This document shows, in pieces, positions 6,448 through 14,483 of a stretch of 15,479 bases of DNA. The notes under the pieces were generated by a model. It saw only the letters and a list, made by a program, of their open reading frames with translations, ran no database searches and was not told the origin of the DNA. This DNA comes from Lachnospiraceae bacterium (GTDB lineage Bacteria; Bacillota; Clostridia; Lachnospirales; Lachnospiraceae). Position 1 is the first letter of the stretch. Every line of letters starts with the position of its first letter. The stretch is taken from NCBI GenBank assembly GCA_900766815.1, contig CAAFWV010000005.1, positions 1 through 15,479 of the forward strand, written 5' to 3'. Both the position numbers and the translations under genes were made by a program.

Positions 6448-7596
6448 TTATTTTACCGTTTCCAGCCACTGTCCGGTGATTGCCTCGAGACTGCAGATAG
6501 TCTGAAGCTTAGCCGCCTCGCGACCAAGACTGTTGCGAATATCTTCATCTGACAGCAGCTCATCGATAACACTCGCCATTTTATCTATATCTCCAACCGG
6601 AACCAGTCTTCCGTTCACTCCGTCAGTAATAAGACTTGCGGGTCCTCCGCCACTGCAGTCTGTTGCCACAACGGGAAGACCCAGCGCCATTGCTTCCATA
6701 AGTGAATTGGGCATACCCTCACCAAGAGATGATAATACATAAACACTTGCATCCTTAATTGCATCCGCAACATTCGACGTGTCTCCGGGAAGAAATACTC
6801 TCGATTTTACATCCGGATAGGTCTTCTCCAGTTCATCGATATGTTCTTCCAGAGTCTTTCTGTAGGGACCTTCTCCATATATTGTAAGCTTATAATCAGG
6901 ATATTTGTCCGCAATCCTCATAAAGGCTGATATAAGGTCTTCAAAACGTTTGAAATCAACCAGTCTGCCTGTAGAAACCACCATCTTCTTCCTGATTCCC
7001 TTATATGGTTCCACGCAGAAGGAATCAGAAATCGGATTAAATATCACTCGACATTTTTCCTCAGACTCACCTTCAAAGAAGCTTTTTTGATCCTCTGTCT
7101 GGCATACAATTCTATATGAATGCTTTAATACAGACAGAAGCTTACGCCTTGCCTTGGGTTGACCATAGGCTTCGTATGGATCATACCTGACACAGGAAAC
7201 AACGGGGATGTTGGCCTCCGGCCTTGATGAGTCCCGTTCTCGTATCATCCTTGATGCCTTGATTGCTCTGACTGCACCCGGGATCATGAATGCAATTATT
7301 CGATCAGGCTGCTCCTTCTTAAAGACATCCATAAGTGCCAATTGCCTGCCGTATCTGGGTATTCTGTAGAGAAGACGCCTTAAGGCTGTGAGTCCACCTG
7401 CAGGTCCCTCTGCCATGTATTCGGACAGGATGATTCGCCTCAGAGAATCGGGACAATCGTATTCTCTCTCATCCCTCGTATCGGTAAGGATTACAACCTC
7501 CATATCCGGTTCCAGCCTGAACCTGTCGGCAAGAGTTAGGAGCACTCGCTCCGCTCCACCCTTATTCAATGAATAGATATAAAATAGACACTTCAA
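6448..7596 (-). CDS. GT4-family glycosyltransferase
   Basis: This 382-aa protein has the GT-B fold and is probably a retaining enzyme moving a sugar from an NDP-sugar onto a lipid-linked or surface glycan. The N-terminal acceptor domain has the glycine-rich loop NKGGAERV (11-18). The donor domain has STGRLVDFKRF (208-218, R211 and K216), GEGPYR (241-246), and the EX7E motif at E293 to E301 in EGMPNSLMEAMALG, followed by DCSGGGPASLI. There is no membrane segment. Translation starts at a TTG at 7596, supported by GGAGG at 7603-7607 six bases upstream; no suitable ATG is near. It lies 95 bp downstream of the HTH regulator gene on the same strand and may be cotranscribed. The bidirectional terminator behind ptsI lies about 90 bp downstream. 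Acceptor and sugar are unknown. Confidence 0.9.
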   Translation of the reverse strand: MKCLFYIYSLNKGGAERVLLTLADRFRLEPDMEVVILTDTRDEREYDCPDSLRRIILSEYMAEGPAGGLTALRRLLYRIPRYGRQLALMDVFKKEQPDRIIAFMIPGAVRAIKASRMIRERDSSRPEANIPVVSCVRYDPYEAYGQPKARRKLLSVLKHSYRIVCQTEDQKSFFEGESEEKCRVIFNPISDSFCVEPYKGIRKKMVVSTGRLVDFKRFEDLISAFMRIADKYPDYKLTIYGEGPYRKTLEEHIDELEKTYPDVKSRVFLPGDTSNVADAIKDASVYVLSSLGEGMPNSLMEAMALGLPVVATDCSGGGPASLITDGVNGRLVPVGDIDKMASVIDELLSDEDIRNSLGREAAKLQTICSLEAITGQWLETVK

Positions 7597-7691
7597 ATTC
7601 TGCCTCCGGAAGCTATGATTAATTTCGATATATCCATTCTACCAACTCCTTGATGATTTTACTACCACATAGCAGTTTAAAGTCGAAAAGA

Positions 7692-8471
7692 TCACTCACC
7701 GATATATCGATCCTCCTTAGCCTTGCATGCCTCAAGAGCCTTGTCTATGGAATTTCTGAAATTACTTAAATCCGGCTGGATATTTTCCGGACATACCAAC
7801 TGCCCCAATTCCTTGGCCAATTTGTAATTTGTGTTAACATTACATGCGTCATTTATTCTCAGTGACATCGGCAGGTGCAGATGAGCGAGCAATAACTGGA
7901 GGACAGAGTACGGACTGCTGCCATGCTTGCCCTTGTACAGATACAGAAGCGCCCGCTTCTCCTTTATACCAATTTCCTTAATAAGCAGGTGGAATGCCTC
8001 CTCCACCTTCCAGTCACTGTCCGTAGGCTTCACATCCATCTGTGCCGGATAGACAAATGAAATATATTCGGGAATGGGGTCAATCTTGAGTACCCTGAAC
8101 CATTCCAGACTCTGGAAAAATGACGGGGAACTGATACCTCTCTCCCAGTTAAATATAGTCTTCTTGGCTACTCCCAACTTATCTGCCATGTATTCACGCG
8201 ATTTTCCCGCGGCAATTCTTGCCTCATAATGAATCCTGGCAAACTCCTTCATTCTGTCCTCCTCATTATCGTTCGAGGTGTCATCTGAAACCATGATGTA
8301 CTTCTTCATGCCCGGTTTCACGTTGTCCTTACTCCTTCTACCGACCATTGAATTTGTGGTTATGTCAGCTTCTGCACCGCTACCCGCGCTCGCGGTCGTA
8401 TCAGCTATATTAACGTTTCTCATAGTGTCGCTTAAGTCAGATACATTGTCCCTAATTCTGTTATTCATCAT
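7692..8471 (-). CDS. XRE-type helix-turn-helix regulator with unknown C-terminal domain
   Basis: This 259-aa protein has three parts. Residues 1-72 are polar, rich in Ser, Thr, Asp and Asn, and probably disordered. Residues 77-130 form a Cro/CI-type HTH with the recognition segment LGVAKKTIFNWERG. Residues 150-259 form a helical region that I do not recognise, which could bind a ligand or oligomerise. The first ATG (8471) has GGGG about seven bases upstream. Later methionines at residues 55 and 74 would remove the disordered tail, so the true N-terminus is not certain. The gene is divergent from the 93-aa gene, with 180 bp between. Three GGTAA-type motifs in that gap are candidate binding sites. 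It may regulate itself, the small gene or the glycosyltransferase. A phage or mobile-element origin is possible but unsupported by neighbours. Confidence 0.8.
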   Translation of the reverse strand: MMNNRIRDNVSDLSDTMRNVNIADTTASAGSGAEADITTNSMVGRRSKDNVKPGMKKYIMVSDDTSNDNEEDRMKEFARIHYEARIAAGKSREYMADKLGVAKKTIFNWERGISSPSFFQSLEWFRVLKIDPIPEYISFVYPAQMDVKPTDSDWKVEEAFHLLIKEIGIKEKRALLYLYKGKHGSSPYSVLQLLLAHLHLPMSLRINDACNVNTNYKLAKELGQLVCPENIQPDLSNFRNSIDKALEACKAKEDRYIGE

Positions 8472-8510
8472 TCTGTCCCCTTTCCTGTAGTGATGTATAG
8501 GTGCAAAAAT

Positions 8511-8647
8511 TTACCCCTTTTTTATTATTTTTCAGCCATTCACGTATCTTGAAAGCTATTTTTGGTAGTATTATGCTCTTTATATAGGTAAATATCAACA
8601 TAGTATTCATTAAAAAAGCATTAATTTTGCTTTATTGATTGGGGTAA
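8511..8647. promoter_or_regulatory. Divergent control region with repeated GGTAA motifs
   Basis: This is the core of the 180-bp gap between the HTH regulator and the 93-aa gene. GGGGTAA occurs on the minus strand at 8511-8517 and on the plus strand at 8641-8647, and AGGTAAATA lies at 8586-8594. A possible plus-strand promoter is TTGAAA (8549-8554) with a poor TATGCT (8572-8577), 17-bp spacing. The motifs are candidate operators; the 8641 copy also serves as the ribosome binding site of the small gene. Confidence 0.3.
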
Positions 8648-8651
8648 GTAT

Positions 8652-8933
8652 ATGAAAGGTGAAGCATTTACAATATTCGGTGTATTGCAGACGGGCAGTC
8701 TGTCCGATTCTGTATTCCTTAACAACAGAACCTATATTTTTGAATTTAGGATCAGACATCCTGCACTGATAAAGAAATTTATGCCAATGGCTATGTCCAA
8801 CAGGCTGCTGGACATAAGCGAGAATCGTGGGGGCCAATTCTCGACCATAAGCAGTCAATGTAAGGTTTCATGTATCAGACAGGACCGTGATATCCGCCTG
8901 CTCATCTATCTATATCCTTTCTCAAGGATGTAG
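8652..8933 (+). CDS. Small protein of unknown function, 93 aa
   Basis: I do not recognise this protein. The case for a real gene has four parts: GGGG seven bases before the ATG, codon choice like the neighbours (AGA/AGG, ATA, CTG), its position divergent from an HTH regulator, and a perfect terminator 22 bp after the stop. The sequence is moderately basic and rich in beta-forming residues. It has an N-terminal MKGEAFTIFGVLQTG, a central stretch with four Met near 43-49, two Cys (about 69 and 73), and an aromatic C-terminus LLIYLYPFSRM. No signal peptide or clear transmembrane helix is seen. The minus-strand frame over the same bases (8610-8858) lacks supporting signals. It could be a target or modulator of the adjacent regulator. 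Confidence 0.6.
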   Translation: MKGEAFTIFGVLQTGSLSDSVFLNNRTYIFEFRIRHPALIKKFMPMAMSNRLLDISENRGGQFSTISSQCKVSCIRQDRDIRLLIYLYPFSRM

Positions 8934-8954
8934 GACAACAATGCAGGACAAAGT

Positions 8955-8992
8955 AAAAAGGGCATCATCCCCTTTGGGATGATGCCCTTTTT
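8955..8992. terminator. Perfect bidirectional Rho-independent terminator
   Basis: AAAAAGGGCATCATCCC (8955-8971), loop CTTT, and GGGATGATGCCCTTTTT (8976-8992) form a 12-bp stem flanked by A5 and T5, so it works on both strands. It ends the 93-aa gene. The remaining 8993-9181 contains no gene that I can see. Confidence 0.92.
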
Positions 8993-9181
8993 CTCTGTAC
9001 TTTATAAAGTATTTAGTTAACTGTGGTTGCTTTCTGCCACCAAACTGTTGTTTACAGCTTAGTGCCTATACCGGTACAGCATCTTAAATTAACTACACAT
9101 AAAGGATGCAATATTTATCTACGTTTCAAGAAAAATATGATATATCAAAATAGAAAGTATTATGCCGGCTTATAGTAAATA

Positions 9182-9946
9182 CTACAGATTTGCACCATGA
9201 TCGATTACGATTACCTGACCTGTGATTGCAGATGCCTCGTCACTGGCAAGGAAGAGGATTGTATTGGCAATCTCATCGGGCTTAGATACCGGCAATGTGA
9301 GGTCTGCATGCTTAGACATAGCTCCCATCATGTTAGGATCAAGATTAGCCGGATTCATGGAAGAAGTCATAGGAGTAACTACGCTTCCGGGGCATAATGC
9401 ATTGCATCTTACCTTATCAACTGCACAACGCATCGCAATGTTCTTAGTCATTCCGATAACTGCTGCCTTACTTGCAACATAAGCTACTCCGCCACCGCCT
9501 GTATAGCCCGCTACGCTTGCTACATTCACAATGGAGCCTGCCTTAGCTTCAACCATAACCTTAGCAGCCTCTCTTGCCATATATAGAGTACCCTTTGCAT
9601 TGATATCAATAAGACTGTCAATAGTCTCATCAGTAACCTTCTCTATTGGTTCAAGTCCGCTATCAACAACGCCTGCATTATTTACAAGAATATCAAGCTT
9701 ACCAAAGGTCTCAACTGCCTTGTTTACAGCCTCAGCACACTGTTCCTTCTTGGAAATATCACAGGGAACAACAAGCACCTCGCCGCCTTCTGCCTTAATC
9801 TTCTCAGCAACTGCCTCAAGCTGAGCAACACGTCTTGCAGAAATCACGACTTTAGCGCCCTCCTTTGCAAAGAGGAGTGCAGTACATTCACCGATACCTG
9901 AATTACCGCCTGTAATCATAGCCACTTTCCCATCAAGTCTACCCAT
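9182..9946 (-). CDS. Short-chain dehydrogenase/reductase (FabG-like SDR)
   Basis: This 254-aa cytoplasmic oxidoreductase has the classical SDR layout: the cofactor loop TGGNSGIG (12-19), D62 in CDIS, NNAG (89-92), N116, and catalytic S144, Y156 and K160 (YVASK), then CPGSVVTPM (185-193). Arg38-Arg39 after the second beta strand favours NADP(H). Overall it resembles 3-oxoacyl-ACP reductases and hydroxysteroid or sugar-alcohol dehydrogenases; the substrate cannot be assigned. No fatty acid synthesis genes are adjacent, so a housekeeping FabG role is less likely. The frame extends upstream to 10000, but ATG 9946 has GGAGG seven bases before it, starts at the usual MGRLDGKVAMITGG, and lies downstream of a good promoter. 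A terminator isolates it from the DUF454 gene. No terminator is evident after its own stop. Confidence 0.93.
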   Translation of the reverse strand: MGRLDGKVAMITGGNSGIGECTALLFAKEGAKVVISARRVAQLEAVAEKIKAEGGEVLVVPCDISKKEQCAEAVNKAVETFGKLDILVNNAGVVDSGLEPIEKVTDETIDSLIDINAKGTLYMAREAAKVMVEAKAGSIVNVASVAGYTGGGGVAYVASKAAVIGMTKNIAMRCAVDKVRCNALCPGSVVTPMTSSMNPANLDPNMMGAMSKHADLTLPVSKPDEIANTILFLASDEASAITGQVIVIDHGANL

Positions 9947-9982
9947 ATAAATACCTCCTGTCTGTATTTTTTGACTAATTAA

Positions 9983-10011
9983 ATTGTACACATTTTTCAC
10001 CCACCAAACAA
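9983..10011 (-). promoter_or_regulatory. Promoter of the SDR gene
   Basis: On the minus strand, TTGTTT (10011-10006) and TACAAT (9988-9983) are separated by 17 bp. The start site would fall near 9976, giving a leader of about 30 nt that contains the AGGAGG ribosome binding site. Confidence 0.65.
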
Positions 10012-10043
10012 TAATTTATCTGAATATTTCTGTAAAATTTCGA

Positions 10044-10089
10044 TAAAAAAATACATCGTAACGCTTCATAATAAAGCAGTTACGATGTA
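10044..10089 (-). terminator. Terminator of the DUF454 gene; TACATCG hairpin copy 2
   Basis: TACATCGTAAC (10052-10062) pairs with GTTACGATGTA (10079-10089) over 11 bp, with an inner GCTT/AAGC extension. On the minus strand it is followed by ATTTTTTTAT. The stem includes the last two codons and the TAA of the DUF454 gene. Confidence 0.88.
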
Positions 10090-10397
10090 ATATCTTCCGG
10101 ATCCTCATTATCTTGTGATGTAATTTCCGATTCTTCTTTACTAAGTTTTTCAATCGCCGTATTATCGAAGGCCACTCCGTGAAGCTTAACCAGGATAGGA
10201 TGTCTGGCTATCCAGGGAAGTACATGCTCCCTATATAATACCTTGCTTTCAACAAAGCGGCGGAACTTTTTTGAGCCCAGACTAAGAAAGATGAAGCCCA
10301 GTGCCAGAAAAGGAACCTGAGGTATTATTGGCAGTGCCAGTCCGATCGTACCCAGCACAAGAAAGATTGTAGCAAGAATAAGATAAATAATTCGCAT
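10080..10397 (-). CDS. DUF454 (YbaN-like) small membrane protein
   Basis: This 105-aa protein carries the DUF454 hallmark: an N-terminal hydrophobic region (about 4-42) reading VLGTIGLALPIIPQVPF, then the amphipathic LGSKKFRRFVESK. The first hydrophobic stretch can form two short membrane helices with a Pro-rich turn. The C-terminal 25 residues are acidic (ESEITSQDNEDPEDITS). DUF454 has no established biochemical role. The ATG has AAGGTG about six bases upstream. A TATAAT box 140 bp upstream suggests an independent transcript with a long leader, and a strong terminator overlaps the stop codon. It lies between the histidine kinase and SDR genes, and nothing links it functionally to either. Confidence 0.85.
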   Translation of the reverse strand: MRIIYLILATIFLVLGTIGLALPIIPQVPFLALGFIFLSLGSKKFRRFVESKVLYREHVLPWIARHPILVKLHGVAFDNTAIEKLSKEESEITSQDNEDPEDITS

Positions 10398-10430
10398 ATT
10401 TCACCTTGTATGATCCGCACAAATCTAAAC

Positions 10431-10484
10431 CCCGGATAGGCCTTACTACCATCTCCAAACATTACCTTTGCATATCAATCCGGG
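10431..10484 (-). promoter_or_regulatory. Possible structured leader of the DUF454 transcript
   Basis: CCCGGAT (10431-10437) and ATCCGGG (10478-10484) can form a 7-bp GC-rich stem closing a loop of 40 nt within the predicted leader. I could not match it to a known riboswitch class. A 17-codon ORF (10528-10475) ends inside the 5' arm of the stem. Confidence 0.3.
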
Positions 10485-10537
10485 TAACCTTCCAATACCG
10501 TCATTTTAAACAGCATTCTACGAATCATCACCTGATT

Positions 10538-10543
10538 ATTATA
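10538..10543 (-). promoter_or_regulatory. -10 box upstream of the DUF454 gene
   Basis: A perfect TATAAT is read on the minus strand, about 55 bp past the histidine kinase stop. No good -35 box lies at 16-18 bp, so the promoter may be weak or need an activator. The remaining sequence of 10398-10597 holds only the leader described separately. Confidence 0.4.
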
Positions 10544-10597
10544 CTCCAATTCAGATAAACATGCGGAAAAGACTTCTTAATATTTTCTGAATTATTC

Positions 10598-11929
10598 TTA
10601 TCTGAATGATACGGTTATCTCAGTACCCTTACCAATATCGCTGTCCAGGCTAATCTTCGCTTCATGAAGATCCAATATATGCTTCACGATTGCCAGGCCA
10701 AGACCCGTACCACCTGTAGCCCTGGAGCGCCCCTTATCTACCCTATAGAAGCGTTCAAATATCCTCTCCTGGTCCTCTTTGGGGATGCCAATACCATCGT
10801 CCCTGACAGACAATACCTTCTTATTATCCTTGAATCCGACATACACCCACACATGCCCGCCGTCGTTGTTGTACCTGACTGCATTGGTGATTAGATTTTC
10901 AGCAACTTCCCGAAGCATATCCTTATTGCCTATCACACACATCTCCTCAAACCCATAGGCAACCTTTATGTTTCTCTTTTCCGCGGGCACTTTCATATCA
11001 TTCACAACGCCCTGCACAATTGAAGAGAGCTCCACCTCTTCCATGCTGATTTGGTTCCTTCCGCCGGAATCAAGGGCCGACAACTGAATCGTGTCATTGA
11101 TAAGGGTCAGCAGTCTGTCCGAATTATTGATGATTTCCCCGGCGAATTTGTCACACTGCTCCTCAGTACACATGTGGTTCTTAATCAGCTCCGCATAGCC
11201 ATGTATCGCAGTCAGAGGCGTTTTTAATTCATGAGAAACATTCGCTGTAAAGTCCTGTCGCATCTTCGCACCCGCAAGAATGTCCGCGTGCTGCTTGCGA
11301 AGGGCATTGGCAAAGGGCACAAGCTCGCGGTAGGGCGGTGTCAGGCTGTTGTCCTCTATGTGCTGTGCCATCACCTCAATCGGACGCACCAGCTGACGGG
11401 TAAGAATATGTGACACAAGCAGGCTCAGCAGCATGATCAGTATCTCCACCACAATGATAAACGGCATTGCGGATAAAAGCACGAAAACTGCATTTTTCGC
11501 GTTCGTAGAGACGCGCAGCACCGAGCCGTTCTCAAGCAATATCGCATAGTAGAAGGTACTCATATCTAAAGTCTCGGAACGCCTGGTAATTGTAGCGCTT
11601 CCCTTTGCCTTGGCTTCGATGAACTCGGGTCTGTCAGCGTGGTTCTTCATATTTTCGGCATTGATGTCATTATCATATAAGACCTTTCCGTCAGACGCTA
11701 TCCAGGTTATTCTAAGCTCCTGCTTCATATCGCTTAAGTCTAAGTCATTAAGCTGCCTTGAAGTATCGTCGAAAAAGCCTGTGGCTTCAAGTATTTCGGC
11801 ATGCACCTTAAGGTCTGCCCTCACCTGATTCACAAACACTCCATAGCAAACGGAAACGATGCTGACCAAAGTGAGCAGCATCGTAAGTATTGAAATTATG
11901 AACAAGTGCGAATTAATCTTTTTCTTCAT
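10598..11929 (-). CDS. Membrane sensor histidine kinase, PhoR-like
   Basis: This 443-aa kinase is the probable partner of the response regulator 14 bp upstream. A transmembrane helix (about 9-33) is followed by an extracytoplasmic sensor segment (about 34-147), a second helix (148-174), and a short HAMP-like linker. The HisKA domain has the phosphoacceptor H233 in DFTANVSHELKTPLTAI. The ATPase domain has the N box ENLITNAVRYNN (N345, N349), the G1 box DDGIGIP, the F box RIFERFYRVD and the G2 box GGTGLGLAIV. Family layout and the phosphate genes upstream suggest a PhoR-type role in phosphate limitation. It has no cytoplasmic PAS domain and is shorter than B. subtilis PhoR. The start ATG has only a weak AAAGAGA-type ribosome site, so coupling to the regulator gene is likely. 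Confidence 0.93.
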   Translation of the reverse strand: MKKKINSHLFIISILTMLLTLVSIVSVCYGVFVNQVRADLKVHAEILEATGFFDDTSRQLNDLDLSDMKQELRITWIASDGKVLYDNDINAENMKNHADRPEFIEAKAKGSATITRRSETLDMSTFYYAILLENGSVLRVSTNAKNAVFVLLSAMPFIIVVEILIMLLSLLVSHILTRQLVRPIEVMAQHIEDNSLTPPYRELVPFANALRKQHADILAGAKMRQDFTANVSHELKTPLTAIHGYAELIKNHMCTEEQCDKFAGEIINNSDRLLTLINDTIQLSALDSGGRNQISMEEVELSSIVQGVVNDMKVPAEKRNIKVAYGFEEMCVIGNKDMLREVAENLITNAVRYNNDGGHVWVYVGFKDNKKVLSVRDDGIGIPKEDQERIFERFYRVDKGRSRATGGTGLGLAIVKHILDLHEAKISLDSDIGKGTEITVSFR

Positions 11930-11943
11930 ACAGGAATTCTCTT

Positions 11944-12612
11944 TTATTCAATCACATATCCGACATTGCGGACTGTTCTGATTCTTGTGCCATAATCACC
12001 TATCTTCTGACGCAGTGTCTTGATGTGCATATCAAGTGTTCTCGATTCTCCTATGTAATCAGTTCCCCAGACATGCTCCATAATCTTATCTCTCTCAAGT
12101 ACGATACTCTTATTTTCAAGCAGGTATTTCAGAAGCTCATATTCCTTATAGGTCAGTACCACCTGAGCGCCATCAATGGTCAGTTCTCGCTTTTTTTCAT
12201 CAAGAAGCAGACCGTCAAGCTCGAAGGTGTCTATCTCCGCAGGAGTAGAGCGGCGAAGCAGAGCCTTGACGCGGCTGATAAGCTCCATGACCGAGAATGG
12301 CTTCTTAAGATAGTCATCGGCACCACCATCCAGACCCTTAATAAGGTCAAGCTCCGTGGTCTTGGCAGTCACCATAATTACCGGAATCCGCTTGGTCGTC
12401 GCATTGTTGCGAAGCTTGTAGAGGATGTCATTGCCGCTGATGTCGGGCAGCATGATATCGAGGATGATAAGGTCAGGTATCACCTCCGACACCTTCTTAA
12501 AGAAATCTCCTCCGCATGAGAAGCCAAGGGCCTGATGACCTGAGTTCTTCATCGCATATTCTTCTATTTCTCTGATGCTCTCATCATCTTCAACAATATA
12601 TATTAGTGCCAT
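11944..12612 (-). CDS. OmpR/PhoB-family response regulator
   Basis: This 222-aa DNA-binding regulator has a receiver domain (1-118) and a winged-helix domain (about 128-222). The receiver has acidic residues D9 and D10 (VEDDES), phosphoacceptor D52 (LIILDIMLPD), T82 (VTAK) and K104 (KKPF). The winged helix carries the recognition region with SRTLDMHIKTLRQKIG and the wing IRTVRNVGYV. The frame also allows ATG 12630, but ATG 12612 is preceded by AAAGGGA and begins at the family-typical MALIYIVEDDE. It lies between the Na/Pi transporter and the histidine kinase on one strand, with the kinase start 14 bp after its stop, so the two are cotranscribed. It probably controls the phosphate genes upstream, by context. 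Confidence 0.93.
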   Translation of the reverse strand: MALIYIVEDDESIREIEEYAMKNSGHQALGFSCGGDFFKKVSEVIPDLIILDIMLPDISGNDILYKLRNNATTKRIPVIMVTAKTTELDLIKGLDGGADDYLKKPFSVMELISRVKALLRRSTPAEIDTFELDGLLLDEKKRELTIDGAQVVLTYKEYELLKYLLENKSIVLERDKIMEHVWGTDYIGESRTLDMHIKTLRQKIGDYGTRIRTVRNVGYVIE

Positions 12613-12668
12613 ATTGTCCCTTTCGTTCATTATCGATATAAGTCTGTATTATTATCTTGCCATTTCCG

Positions 12669-12698
12669 TATTTATTCACAGCTTCGTGGTAGCGTCAA
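12669..12698 (-). promoter_or_regulatory. Weak promoter candidate before the two-component genes
   Basis: TTGACG (12698-12693) and TAAATA (12674-12669) are separated by 18 bp on the minus strand, just after the Na/Pi transporter stop. The regulator pair may have its own basal promoter besides readthrough. No terminator is seen in the gap. Confidence 0.35.
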
Positions 12699-12704
12699 AC
12701 ACCT

Positions 12705-14483
12705 TTATCCCTTTTTCTCGGGGAGTGCAAACCTTGATTCATATATGCTCACGCTTTGCTTGAAGCTACTGTCATTTCTTTCAACCGTATCCATGTAGGC
12801 ATGCGTATTGTACTCATCATCATGAATCTCAAGAATTGCAAGTGCTATGTTGGCGCAGTGGTCTGCCACACGCTCAAGCACTGTCAGGATATCCTCAAGG
12901 CTGAGTCCCAGCTCGATCGTACACTTGCCCTTCCTAAGCCTCTTCACGTGGCGACGCTTAATCTCCTTAGTCAGCCTGTTAACCACAAGTTCAAGCGGCA
13001 CAACCTCACCTGCAGCATCCTGATTGCCACTCACAAACACATTTACAGTGGTGTCAATAATCTCCTTCACCGCTGAAGATATCACACCTATCTCATTAGT
13101 GGCAGCCTTCGAGAATGCCATTCCCTCGTCGTGAATGAGCTTCGCGCGCTCCGCAATACCGATGGAATGGTCGCTGATCCGCTCGAAATCACTGATTGAA
13201 TGCAGCAAAATCGAGAGCGACTGACTGTCTTCACGGCTTAAGTCTCTGCTTGAGAGCTTCACAAGATAAGAATCTATCACATCCTCGTACTCATCAACTC
13301 TCTGCTCATATTCTACCACCTTTTGGGCCTTCTCTACATCATAAGTTTCCAAAAGCTCAAGGGATAGTCTCAATCCGCTCTGAACCTCTTTTGCCATCTT
13401 ATAAGTAGCATTTTTGCAGATTTCCATTGCAAAAGCGGGCGAATCAAGGAATCGCTCATCTAACAGTACGACAGGTTCTGTGTCAGTGTTTGTACTTTTT
13501 CCCACAGGATCTGGGATTGTAAGGGTCGCGAGGTTGACAAGCTTGTCAGAAAACGGGAAGAGCACCATTGCCGCAGTAATGTTAAAGAGCGAATGGATCA
13601 CTGCAATTCCGACTACTCCTGCCTGTTCATTCATAATCGGGAAATGCAGGAAAGCATTCAATGTATAAAAGATTATCATGAACATCGTAGTTCCGATTAC
13701 ATTGAAGTATAGATGTATCATTGATGCGCGGCGTGCGTTGCGGTTAGCTCCGATAGAAGAGAGGATGGAGGTTATACAGGTACCTATATTCTGACCCATG
13801 ATGATTGGAATTGCTGCAGAATAGGGCACTGCACCCGACAGACAGAGAGCCTGAAGGATACCTACCGAGGCCGAAGAGCTTTGGATCACGGCAGTCAGTA
13901 CAGCACCGGCCAGCATTCCTATTAAGGGATTCGAGAATGCCACAAAGAGATGCCTGAAGGTCTCATTGTCGGCTAAAGGGGCAACCGCATCGCTCATGGT
14001 CTCCATTCCGAACATGAGGATGGCAAAGCCTACCAGAATCTCACCAATGTCATGCTTCTTCTCGTTGTCATTATTTGACAGGATTAAGATGATTCCGATG
14101 CCCGCAAGCAGAGGCGAAAAGGATGAAGGCTTAAGAAGCTTGAGCAAAATTGTGCTTCCCTCAATTCCTGTAAGCGACAACAGCCAGGAGGTTATGGTTG
14201 TGCCTATGTTGGCACCCATAATGACACCGACTGCCTGACTAAGCTTCATGATACCGGAATTTACGAAGCCGACTAACATTACTGTCGTTGCAGAAGAGCT
14301 CTGAATCACTGCAGTGACTGCTGCACCAAGCAGAAGTCCGTAGATCTTCTTAGAGGTCAGACGCTCCAAGATACGCTCCATCCTTCCACCTGCCATCTTA
14401 GACAGGCCCTTGCCCATAGCTGACATTCCGTATAAAAAGAATGCCAATCCACCAATCATTGTAAAAAGCGAGAAGATATCCAT
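12705..14483 (-). CDS. Na+/Pi cotransporter family protein with C-terminal PhoU-like domain
   Basis: This 592-aa membrane protein probably imports phosphate with sodium. The transport domain (about 1-320) has the two inverted NptA/PNaS repeats, each with a QSSSA signature (QSSSATT 61-67; QSSSASV 201-207) and a following MGxNIGT motif (89-95; 229-235). A cytoplasmic helical domain (about 350-560) is PhoU-like, with ISDFERISDHS (430-440) and ERVADHCANIA (537-547) in the place of the PhoU metal-binding motifs. The frame runs up to 14549, but ATG 14483 has GGAG seven bases upstream and starts at the usual MDIFSLFTMIGGLAFFLYGM. It lies downstream of phoU across a 303-bp gap with its own signals. 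The substrate is inferred from family and locus; some homologues may move other anions or act in regulation. Confidence 0.93.
   Translation of the reverse strand: MDIFSLFTMIGGLAFFLYGMSAMGKGLSKMAGGRMERILERLTSKKIYGLLLGAAVTAVIQSSSATTVMLVGFVNSGIMKLSQAVGVIMGANIGTTITSWLLSLTGIEGSTILLKLLKPSSFSPLLAGIGIILILSNNDNEKKHDIGEILVGFAILMFGMETMSDAVAPLADNETFRHLFVAFSNPLIGMLAGAVLTAVIQSSSASVGILQALCLSGAVPYSAAIPIIMGQNIGTCITSILSSIGANRNARRASMIHLYFNVIGTTMFMIIFYTLNAFLHFPIMNEQAGVVGIAVIHSLFNITAAMVLFPFSDKLVNLATLTIPDPVGKSTNTDTEPVVLLDERFLDSPAFAMEICKNATYKMAKEVQSGLRLSLELLETYDVEKAQKVVEYEQRVDEYEDVIDSYLVKLSSRDLSREDSQSLSILLHSISDFERISDHSIGIAERAKLIHDEGMAFSKAATNEIGVISSAVKEIIDTTVNVFVSGNQDAAGEVVPLELVVNRLTKEIKRRHVKRLRKGKCTIELGLSLEDILTVLERVADHCANIALAILEIHDDEYNTHAYMDTVERNDSSFKQSVSIYESRFALPEKKG

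Noticed and set aside
8610..8858. 82-codon minus-strand frame opposite the 93-aa gene
   Set aside because: It has no ribosome binding site or following terminator, and the plus-strand frame has both.
7692..8992. Prophage or integrative element around the XRE-type regulator
   Set aside because: No integrase, att repeats, structural phage genes or composition break were seen nearby.
9947..10000. N-terminal extension of the SDR protein to 10000
   Set aside because: It would run through the SDR promoter and the AGGAGG ribosome site, and it precedes the family-typical N-terminus.
10398..10484. Fluoride-type riboswitch, suggested by a GGAGATGG stretch in the DUF454 leader
   Set aside because: The other conserved fluoride-riboswitch segments (such as the later CTGATG element) are missing, so only a generic structured leader is reported.
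12025..12519. 164-codon plus-strand frame opposite the response regulator
   Set aside because: It is a shadow of the receiver and winged-helix coding sequence, with no domain or start signal.
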